Below, piece after piece: positions 7,044 through 12,946 of a stretch of DNA of 12,946 bases; position 1 is the first letter of the stretch; each line of letters opens with the position of its first letter. Source of the stretch: Candidatus Tayloriibacteriota bacterium (GTDB lineage Bacteria; Patescibacteriota; Minisyncoccia; Phycocordibacterales; PALSA-1337). The translations under genes were made by a program, and so were the position numbers. Under the pieces are notes generated by a model. It did not search any database. It saw only the letters and a list, made by a program, of their open reading frames with translations, and had not been told where the DNA came from. The stretch lies in the NCBI GenBank assembly GCA_026395095.1, contig JAPLZI010000017.1, positions 1 to 12,946 on the forward strand, given 5' to 3'.

Positions 7044-7051
7044 CTTTTCGT

Positions 7052-7705
7052 ATGGATATTCTAACGGCTATTTTCGGCAATCAGGCTAAGGTCAGGATTC
7101 TGAGGCTTTTCCTCTTTAATCCCGAATCGCCCTTTTTTCTGCAGGAGGTTGTGGCGCGCACGAAATGTGCTAGTGTGCCGGTCCGAAAAGAGCTTTCATC
7201 TTTACTTAAAATAGGTTTGCTTAAGAAAAGATTGGCGACGAAGGATATTAAGAAGGACGTTAACTCGAAAGAGATTGTCGCTAAGGATGTTGCCAAGCCT
7301 GCTGTAAAGAAAGTCCACGGTTTGGGTTATGCTTTGAACACTAAATTTGTCTATTTAGACTTGCTTAAGAATTTCCTGACGGTTTCGAGTGTTTCTGCAG
7401 ATGAATCACTGTTGAAAAAATTTGCGAATGTCGGTCGTCTGAAATTAATGGTTGCATCGGGCATTTTCATACAAAACTGGGATACGCGCGTTGATCTTCT
7501 CATCGTCGGTGATGAACTTGACCTACACCGTATCGAGGCAATCATAAAATCAATCGAAGCAGAGATAGGAAAGGAGCTGGCTTATTCGGCTTTTGACACC
7601 CAAGACTTCGAATATAGGCTTGGAATACATGACAGGCTCATTCGTGACATTCTCGATTATCCCCATGTGACCCTTATTGACCGCCTAGGAGTTGAGCCGA
7701 ATTGA
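7052..7705 (+). CDS. Winged-helix protein with degenerate nucleotidyltransferase-like domain
   Basis: 217 residues from the ATG at 7052; the in-frame TTG at 6965 lies inside the rplJ leader and upstream of the candidate -10, so it is rejected. Residues 1-60 read as a winged helix-turn-helix ('QAKVRILRLFLFNPESPFFLQEVVARTKCASVPVRKELSSLLKIGLLKK'). A Lys-rich linker follows (about 62-90). The C-terminal half (about 125-215) resembles MNT-type nucleotidyltransferase folds: a Gly after a strand ('VASGIF'), then 'TRVDLLIVGDELD'. Asp148 is the second acidic position, but the first acid of the usual D-x-D is Arg146, so catalysis is doubtful. Such HTH plus nucleotidyltransferase-like proteins occur in archaea and Patescibacteria; the role is unknown. 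It is divergent from rplJ with about 188 bp between the starts. Confidence 0.7.
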   Translation: MDILTAIFGNQAKVRILRLFLFNPESPFFLQEVVARTKCASVPVRKELSSLLKIGLLKKRLATKDIKKDVNSKEIVAKDVAKPAVKKVHGLGYALNTKFVYLDLLKNFLTVSSVSADESLLKKFANVGRLKLMVASGIFIQNWDTRVDLLIVGDELDLHRIEAIIKSIEAEIGKELAYSAFDTQDFEYRLGIHDRLIRDILDYPHVTLIDRLGVEPN

Positions 7706-7707
7706 GT

Positions 7708-7713
7708 TATAAT
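7708..7713 (+). promoter_or_regulatory. -10 box upstream of the MscS-like gene
   Basis: A perfect TATAAT lies just after the HTH gene stop and 45 bases before the next ATG. No convincing -35 is at the right distance, so the downstream gene may be transcribed both from here and by readthrough. Confidence 0.45.
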
Positions 7714-7758
7714 AGAGTGTGTTACAAGATAATTATTTATTAATCTAAATCATAATAT

Positions 7759-8448
7759 ATGATGTTTATTCAGAATTGGGGCGATGTTTTCACTCAATCG
7801 CTCCAGAGTGTGTGGTACGGGGTAGCGGCATTCGTTCCGAACCTCGTGGTCGCTATTATCGTATTTGCCATAGGCTGGGTCCTAGCGGCACTCGTTGAGA
7901 GGCTTGTCGACAGTATTTTGACAGCTCTCAAACTCGACTCCGCGCTCAAGTCGGCCGGATTGGAGGATGTAGTAAAGCGTGCCGGTCATAACCTGAATTC
8001 AGGAATGTTTGTCGGCGTGCTCTGCAAGTGGTTCGTAATCGTAGTCTTCCTGATGGCCTCATTTGATGTTCTCGGACTTTCGCAAGCCAATGAATTCTTG
8101 CGTGAGGTTGTGAACTATCTACCACAAGTCATAGTGGCCGTGCTCATACTTCTCATCGCAGCAGTTGTTGCTAGGGCAATGGAGAGAGTTGTTGTGGCCA
8201 GCGCAAAGGCCGGTCACTTCCATGTCGCTGAACTTGGCGGACGGGTTACAAAGTGGTCCATCTGGATTTTTGCTATCCTTACAGCACTCTACACACTCGG
8301 TGTAGCACCTGGTATTATCCAGACTCTTATCACCGCGATCTTCGCTGGCGGCGCATTGGCCTTCGGTCTAGCCTTCGGTTTGGGAGGTCGTGATGTCGCA
8401 CAAAAAGTCATTGAAAAGACTTCAGCTGCGATCCTCCTCAAGGACTAA
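7759..8448 (+). CDS. MscS-type membrane protein with conserved TM-helix repeats
   Basis: 229 residues. About four transmembrane segments are visible: residues about 19-46 ('AAFVPNLVVAIIVFAIGWVLAAL'), 82-106, 117-140 and 166-215. The segment pattern 'VPNLVVAIIVFAIGWVLA' recurs as 'LPQVIVAVLILLIAAVVA', the duplicated 'conserved TM helix' seen in small MscS/CmpX-like proteins. The end, 'GGALAFGLAFGLGGRDVAQKVIEK', resembles the MscS pore helix Gly/Ala pattern and its following loop, but the large cytoplasmic beta domain of MscS is absent, so the protein stops soon after the pore-like helix. It probably oligomerises in the membrane; gating and substrate are unknown. No Shine-Dalgarno sequence. It ends at a strong terminator. 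Confidence 0.8.
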   Translation: MMFIQNWGDVFTQSLQSVWYGVAAFVPNLVVAIIVFAIGWVLAALVERLVDSILTALKLDSALKSAGLEDVVKRAGHNLNSGMFVGVLCKWFVIVVFLMASFDVLGLSQANEFLREVVNYLPQVIVAVLILLIAAVVARAMERVVVASAKAGHFHVAELGGRVTKWSIWIFAILTALYTLGVAPGIIQTLITAIFAGGALAFGLAFGLGGRDVAQKVIEKTSAAILLKD

Positions 8449-8468
8449 CTGTCATAGAGTTTTTCCTA

Positions 8469-8498
8469 AAAAAGACCGGTTATTACGCCGGTCTTTTT
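8469..8498 (+). terminator. Intrinsic terminator after the MscS-like gene
   Basis: AAAGACCGG (8471-8479) pairs with CCGGTCTTT (8488-8496) around an 8-base loop, followed by T residues. This strong rho-independent terminator separates the protein genes from the 23S unit. Confidence 0.92.
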
Positions 8499-8539
8499 AT
8501 TAACACCTTATCCCCATTTTTGGCTATACCGAGCTACCA

Positions 8540-8567
8540 TTGACTTCTTTTTGGCCATAAGTATACT
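8540..8567 (+). promoter_or_regulatory. Promoter upstream of the 23S rRNA gene
   Basis: TTGACT (8540-8545) and TATACT (8562-8567) with 16-bp spacing form the best sigma70-type promoter in the window. Transcription would start near 8574, about 240 bases before the mature 23S 5' end. Confidence 0.75.
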
Positions 8568-8573
8568 TGTACT

Positions 8574-8679
8574 TACATCGGAATGATTACAAACATTAAT
8601 CGCAAATACAGCCGGCCATAGCCACACCCCGAATAAGGGCGTGACAAGCGGCCGCTCAATACAGCGGTTTTTTGTTTTT
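8574..8679 (+). ncRNA. 23S leader segment ending in a terminator-like hairpin (attenuator or small RNA)
   Basis: This is part of the 365-base gap before the 23S gene. CCGCT (8652-8656) pairs with AGCGG (8663-8667) and is followed by TTTTTTGTTTTT. Upstream, CGGCC (8613-8617) can pair instead with GGCCG (8650-8654), stacked on CACACCC/GGGCGTG (8623-8629 with 8637-8643, one A-C mismatch). The two folds share 8652-8654 and exclude each other. Either this is an attenuator in the rRNA leader or a separate RNA of about 105 nt. It does not match any RNA family I recognise. Confidence 0.4.
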
Positions 8680-8713
8680 ACGGGATGACTGCAACTTTAC
8701 AATCTCATAAAAA

Positions 8714-8754
8714 CTTGTTTCATCCTTTTGGTTTCGCCAAATAGATGTAACAAG
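8714..8754 (+). other. Imperfect long hairpin in the 23S leader
   Basis: CTTGTT (8714-8719) pairs with AACAAG (8749-8754), CATC (8721-8724) with GATG (8744-8747), and TTTGG (8727-8731) with CCAAA (8737-8741), with three mismatches and a 5-base loop. It is a plausible processing or antitermination structure about 60 bases before the 23S. Between it and the 23S lie a short GTAA-rich run (8760-8772) and a second copy (8792-8803) of ACAGCGGTTTTT, also present at 8661-8672. Confidence 0.45.
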
Positions 8755-9355
8755 CAAAAGTAAGTAAGTAATAAGCAATGTAGGTTATAAAACAGCGGTT
8801 TTTAAAGTTCCCGATGGGAATTTTAAAGGGCGTATGGTGGATGCCTTGGCTTCATGGAGGCGATGAAGGACGTGGCGTGGCAACGATACGCTTCGGGGAG
8901 GTGCCGAGCAACCTTTGATCCGAAGATGTCCGAATGGGGAAACCCTATGATGTGAACCATCATAACCTGTAGCTATAAGCACAGGAGCGTACCCTGGGAA
9001 GTAAAACATTTCAGTACCAGGAGGAATAAAAACAAATTATGCATTCCGTCAGTAGCGGCGAGCGAACGCGGAGAAGACTAAACTCAACCTAAATCGTAGG
9101 GCGGATTTCCGCTCGAAAAAGTGGAAACGCTTTGCGATTTAGGTTGGGAGTTGCGAGGCAGAGACGTGCCATTTATGGCAGAGGAGTTACAAAATTTTTT
9201 GTTAGTCGAACGATCTGGAAAGATCGGCCCCAGAGGGTGATAGCCCCTTAGATGAAAACAAAAGATCTTCTTTGTTTCTGTTCTCAAGTACCCCAGGACA
9301 CGAAAAGCTTGGGGGAATCCGCCGGAACTAACCGGCAAGTCTAAATACTCCAGAA

Positions 9356-9395
<40 letters not shown>

Positions 9396-10122
9396 CAGCC
9401 CGGTAAGGGCGGTGAAATAGACCTGAAACCATATGCCTACAAGGAGTCAGAGCGGGCAGCACTTCGCGCATGAATTCGCAGGGATTCATTTGTGCTCGGT
9501 GTGCTGTCCGTCATGGCGTGCCTATTGAAGAATGAGCCAACGAGTTTAAGCAAGCTGCTCGACTAAGGCCGCGAGGCTGGAGTCACAGGGAAACCAAGTC
9601 TGAATAGGGCGTTTGTAGTTTGCTTAAGACCCGAAGCCGGATGAGCTTGCCATGCGCAGGGTGAAGTGGGACGAAAGTCCCATGGAGGCCCGAACCGGTG
9701 AGCCGTGCAAAACTCTCGGATGACGTGTGGTAAGGAGTGATAAGCTAATCGAATTCGGTAATAGCTGGTTTTCTCCGAAAGAACTTTTGGGTTCGCGTCG
9801 CACTTACCCTTGTGGGGTAGAGCACTGGAAGATCGTGAACGGGCGAAAGCTCACACGACCTATCAAACTCCGAATACACAAGGTAACTATGCGGCAGTTA
9901 GACTGTGGGGGCTAAGCTCCATTGGTCAAAAGGGAAACAGCCCATGATCTCAATTTAAGGTCCCTAAATCAATATTAAGTGCGCTTAAGGTGGTGATATT
10001 TCTTTGACAATGAGGATGTAGGCTTAGAAGCAGCCATCATTCAAAAATAGCGTAACAGCTTACTCATCGAGAAATGTCGCGCCGAAGATAATCGGGGCTA
10101 AAATATTGTACCGAAACTGAGG

Positions 10123-10770
10123 GCTTGTGAGCTTCATTGAGGAGTAGATGATGCGGTCGATTCGAACTTTCGACCGCTGAAATTAGTTCTTTAGATTTTG
10201 AGGTGTCTGAACGACGCGTACACGTCGGTTTTAGCCCGGTTCGCTTGGCTAGATCGATGGAGGGCCTGTAGGAAGGCCTGGGTTGAGGGGTCCCAAATCC
10301 ACGACCTCCTTCCAAGTTCAGAATTCTAGTCGAAGCATTCTATGGAGAGTGCAATAGACGGCGGACTATACGGTGGTTAGTCCGATTAAGAATGGGAAGC
10401 TACAAGGCCCCCCACCTCGCCAGTTTGTTTGCGCCACTGTAGTTAAAGGGTCAGAACAGTTGATTCTCAATCAACAGGCTCAGGTTCGAGTCCTGACGGT
10501 GGCGCCAACCAAATCAATTTGTGTCCGGGGAACGCGTCGGCACCTGTGGAGAGACTCTAGTTCAAGCCTGGTATCGGCCCCGTAAGGGCAACCGACGGGA
10601 AACTGCACCAGAAATGGTGCGCAATGCTTCCCATTCTCTTCGCAACTACGCAGAGCGGCGATGTCCACCACAACTCGTCCTCGGACACTTTTTTCTTGGC
10701 AGTTTTCGATTCATGTAAAACTGCCTCTGGCGAGAATTCAATTCTCGCCTCCTCAATGAAGTTCACAAGC
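10123..10770 (+). other. Intervening sequence in 23S helix 45
   Basis: Flanking conserved sequence fixes the site: 'ccgaaactga' on the left and 'ggtaggagaatattc' on the right match E. coli about 1155-1163 and 1186-1200, where E. coli has only the short helix-45 hairpin. Here the helix is a 22-bp stem (10123-10144 with 10749-10770, one G-U pair) enclosing 604 nt. Helix 45 is a known site of RNase III-excised intervening sequences in other bacteria such as Salmonella. The filler is highly structured: hairpins at 10153-10177, 10362-10384 (7 bp), 10611-side GCACCA/TGGTGC (10605-10620), 10699-area GGCAGTTTT/AAAACTGCC and GGCGAGAAT/ATTCTCGCC just before the 3' arm. An 11-bp stem (10390-10400 with 10626-10636) encloses a tRNA gene. 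No ORF of note and no group I core is seen. Confidence 0.85.
10433..10507 (+). tRNA. tRNA-Glu(CUC), with encoded CCA, inside the 23S intervening sequence
   Basis: A complete cloverleaf. The acceptor stem is GCCACTG (10433-10439) with CGGTGGC (10497-10503), one G-U. U8 and A9 follow. The D arm is GTTA/GAAC with GGG in the loop. The anticodon stem is GTTGA/TCAAC (10459-10463 and 10471-10475), loop TTCTCAA, anticodon CTC (10466-10468). The variable loop is 4 bases (AGGC), and the T arm is TCAGG/CCTGA with loop TTCGAGT. Discriminator G10504 is followed by CCA. Features typical of tRNA-Glu: G1-C72, U11-A24, a variable loop lacking position 47, and discriminator G. The A13-G22 and A15/C48 contacts are less usual. 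It reads CAG-free GAG codons only; whether it is charged is unknown. It has no promoter of its own and must be transcribed with the 23S precursor. Confidence 0.9.
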
Positions 10771-11465
10771 GGTAGGAGAATATTCGCATCTGCACTGAAG
10801 GTGAAGGGGTGACCCACACTGGAGCGTTGCGAAGTAAGAATGTTGGCACAAGTAACCGCAATGCGGGTGAGATTCCCGCACGCCGAAAGATCAAGGTTTC
10901 CTTGGCAATGTATATCAGCCAAGGGTTAGTCGGTCCTAAGGGGATGGCAAACGCCGCACCCGATGGATTTAAGGTTAATATTCCTTAACTTTCGCATATA
11001 TCGATGGAGTGACGGGGAGAAGTATCGGACGCGCATTATTGGATTTGCGTCTGTATCGTGAGGATGATTCTTGGTAAATCCGGAATCTCACTTTGATGTG
11101 GTATCCAAGCGACGCAGGGAAACGCGCAAGCGCGAACGTTCGAAAGCTCTCTCTCGAGAAAAGCTTCTAAGATTATATATGCGAGAACCGTACCGCAAAC
11201 CGACACAGGTGATCAGGTCGAGTAGACCAAGGCGAACGAGTGAGGGGTCTCCAAGGAACTCGGCAAAAAAGCAGCCGTAACTTCGGAATAAGGCTTGCCC
11301 TTTTTTAACTAAAGGGGCCGCAGCTAAAGTATCTCTGGCAACTGTTTAACAAAAACACAGCTCCCTGCGAACTCGAAAGAGGATGTATAGGGGGTGACAC
11401 TTGACCAATGCGAGAAGGTCAAATAACGACGGTGCGATCATATCAAGCTGATTGTTATAAGCCCT

Positions 11466-11501
<36 letters not shown>

Positions 11502-11683
11502 TTCCGATCTATTTAGAAGAATGGATCGGGAAGGATTAGGATTGTTATAGAAAATTGTTAAATAAAGTAAACGTAAAGGAAATCAATTAAGACGCTGCCC
11601 ATACTAAATATTAGTATGTCCTAAATATCTGACTATATGCTGGGAAATCTGTGCATTTAATTGCAAAGTATCTGGCACTACTA

Positions 11684-11692
11684 TGGTATAAT
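11684..11692 (+). promoter_or_regulatory. Extended -10 promoter inside the intron, just before the endonuclease ORF
   Basis: TGGTATAAT is a consensus extended -10 element ending 8 bases before the ATG at 11701. The expected start, around 11699, would give a near-leaderless mRNA. A TTGCAA (11661-11666) is 20 bp upstream, too far for a normal -35, but extended -10 promoters do not need one. Confidence 0.5.
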
Positions 11693-11700
11693 TATTCCAT

Positions 11701-12243
11701 ATGGGATTATTATCTCCTAGTAAAAAAGTGTCCAGTGCAGACAATCAGCAGGAAAGATTAAAAATCGAATCCTGGATAACAGGTTTTACTGACGGTGAAG
11801 GATGTTTCTCTGTGAGTCTTATTAAAAATAAGACGTCGAAAAGTGGTTGGCAGGTTTTTCCTGAGTTTGTAATAACTCAGGGTGAAAAAAGCTTGTCAGC
11901 GCTCGGTATCATTCAAGGCCACTTCCAATGTGGAAGAGTCTTTGTAAACAAAAGATACGACAATCACAATGAAAATATCTATCGCTATTGTGTGAGATCC
12001 GTACCAGAATTAATGAACAACGTGATTCCATTCTTTGAACGAAATCAACTAAAAACAGCCAAAATGAATGATTATCGAATCTTTAAACAAATCGTGAAAA
12101 TGATGTTTAAAGGCGGTCATCTTTCAGAAAAGGGTATGAATAAGATTGCTACGTTAATAGAAGGCATGAATCGCAAGAAGAAATCACGATTTTTAAAATC
12201 CTCAGAAACCAAACGTCAGACTAAGCGAAAGCTTAGAAAATAG
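11701..12243 (+). CDS. LAGLIDADG homing endonuclease encoded in the intron, single motif
   Basis: 180 residues. One LAGLIDADG helix at 25-36 ('WITGFTDGEGCF'; likely metal-binding acid Glu33), so it should act as a homodimer, like I-CreI and I-CeuI. The rest ('FPEFVITQ', 'GRVFVNK', 'YRYCVRSVPEL', a Lys/Arg-rich C-terminus) fits the family's saddle-shaped DNA-binding fold. The expected target is the intronless 23S sequence around positions 1920-1945. The N-terminal 'NQQER' is encoded by the conserved intron segment that forms the 3' strand of P4, and the last codons encode P7, P3' and P8, so the ORF covers much of the ribozyme core. There is no Shine-Dalgarno sequence. The reading frame is intact, suggesting recent mobility or retained function. 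Confidence 0.93.
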   Translation: MGLLSPSKKVSSADNQQERLKIESWITGFTDGEGCFSVSLIKNKTSKSGWQVFPEFVITQGEKSLSALGIIQGHFQCGRVFVNKRYDNHNENIYRYCVRSVPELMNNVIPFFERNQLKTAKMNDYRIFKQIVKMMFKGGHLSEKGMNKIATLIEGMNRKKKSRFLKSSETKRQTKRKLRK

Positions 12244-12946
12244 AGTTCGTGCTGCATAGCGATATGCAGATTAACACAACATAGCGCAATTCCTTGTCGG
12301 GTAAGTTCCGACGCGTTGAATAGTGCAATGACTGGAGAACTGTCTCGGAGACTTGCTCGGTGAAAATACAATACCGGTGAAGATGCCGGTTACCTGCAGT
12401 TAGACGAAAAGACCCTAGAAGCTTTACTGTAACTTGATATTGACTATACGTTCTTGATGCGTAGCGTAGACGGTAGGATTTGAAGCGTTGCTTTCGGGTG
12501 ACGTGGATCCGACGATGAAACACCGTTCTTTACGAATGTATATTCTAACCTCGGCGGCATAAACGCCGGGAGACAGTATCTGGTGGACAGTTTTAGTGGG
12601 GCGCTACCCTCCTAAACAGTAACGGAGGGGCCTATTAAGGTCAGCTAGCCGCGAATGGAAACCGTGGCGATAGTGCATTGGCATAAGCTGGCTTGACTGT
12701 GAGATGTACATATCAAACAGGTGCGAAAGCAGAGCAAAGTGAACCGACGGCCCGCATTAGATGCGGCCGGAGATTATCGGACAAAAGCTACTCTAGGGAT
12801 AACAGGCTAGTTCCGCCTAAGAGTTCATATCGACGGCGGAGTTCGGCACCTCGATGTCGGCTCATCTTATCCTGGGGCTGGAGAAGGTCCCAAGGGTTTG
12901 GCTGTTCGCCAATTAAAAAGATACGCGAGCTGGGTTCAAACCGTAA

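Larger units (their letters stand above)
11502..12282 (+). other. Group I intron at 23S position L1931
   Basis: The 5' exon ends ...CCTAAGGT (11501 = U1931) and the 3' exon resumes AGCGCAATTCC (12283), so removal restores the universal H69-H71 sequence. Core pairings: P3 TCTGAC (11628-11633) with GTCAGA (12215-12220); P4 TGCTG (11638-11642) with CAGCA (11746-11750); P7 GAAAC (12205-12209) with GTTC (12245-12248), with the expected bulged A; P8 CTAAGC-GAAA-GCTTAG (12221-12236); P9 CTGCATA-GCGA-TATGCAG (12252-12269). A P2-like hairpin is at 11600-11618 and a P1-like stem at 11502-11535. L1931 is a known group I site in Simkania, Thermotoga and organelles. Exact splice sites are uncertain by 1-2 bases because the predicted last intron base is T, not G. 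Confidence 0.88.

Noticed and set aside
6965..7051. Longer start (TTG at 6965) for the HTH protein
   Set aside because: It would run through the L10 leader and the promoter; the ATG at 7052 begins the family-like N-terminus.
8611..8660. Weak resemblance to the start of 5S rRNA (GGCCATAGC...)
   Set aside because: The conserved 5S loop sequence around CCCATxCCGAAC is absent and the fold does not match.
9448..9520. Extended helix 25 as a second intervening sequence
   Set aside because: The extension is modest and within normal variation of this variable helix.
10390..10636. Insert domain as RNase P RNA, 6S, SRP RNA or tmRNA
   Set aside because: Diagnostic motifs of each (for example GAGGAAAGTCC of RNase P RNA, GGAAGCAGCC of SRP RNA, a tag reading frame with tRNA-Ala-like ends of tmRNA) are absent.
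10123..10770. Helix-45 insert as a second group I intron
   Set aside because: No consistent P3/P4/P7/P8 set or endonuclease ORF was found, and the long stem continuous with helix 45 fits an excised intervening sequence better.

Overview
The window looks like a piece of a Patescibacteria (Candidate Phyla Radiation) chromosome, probably Parcubacteria. No marker proves this. The evidence is a combination: large Ser/Thr/Gly-rich surface proteins, small secreted proteins with a peptidoglycan-binding tail, a MscS-type membrane protein with conserved TM-helix repeats, starts without Shine-Dalgarno sequences, and a 23S rRNA gene interrupted by an intron and an intervening sequence. TGA and other codons appear to have standard meanings.

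Layout. Bases 1-2734 (+ strand) hold the 3' end of a large surface (S-layer-like) protein gene with a terminator, an apparently leaderless gene for a secreted Ig-like/peptidoglycan-binding protein, and a 34-residue single-pass membrane protein gene. Bases 2735-5746 hold an AT-rich array of 11-bp-phased repeats and then a 950-residue secreted protein joining a beta-helix-like domain to an LCAT-type alpha/beta hydrolase. A 131-base cruciform-like inverted repeat (5772-5902) separates it from the convergent rplJ-rplL operon (minus strand, 6864-5911). That operon has an L10-leader-type autoregulatory region with a plausible terminator/antiterminator switch. A divergent HTH protein gene (7052-7705) starts from an overlapping promoter region, followed by a MscS-like membrane protein gene (7759-8448) with a terminator.

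From 8540 to the right edge the window is a 23S rRNA transcription unit with its own promoter and no 16S directly upstream. The leader has a second terminator-like hairpin that competes with an upstream hairpin. The 23S gene is split at least twice. Helix 45 (around E. coli 1170) carries a roughly 650-nt intervening sequence closed by a 22-bp stem, and inside it lies a complete tRNA-Glu(CUC) gene with encoded CCA. At the L1931 site in domain IV there is a roughly 780-nt group I intron whose LAGLIDADG endonuclease ORF covers part of the ribozyme core. The last two bases of the window depart from the conserved 23S sequence exactly after U2593, the site of the I-CreI intron, so a third insertion may begin there.

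The most unusual item is the tRNA gene inside the 23S gene. If it is processed normally, RNase P and RNase III would cut the 23S precursor in helix 45, release a tRNA-Glu and leave a fragmented large-subunit rRNA. All family assignments and E. coli numbering come from recognition and manual alignment, not from searches.
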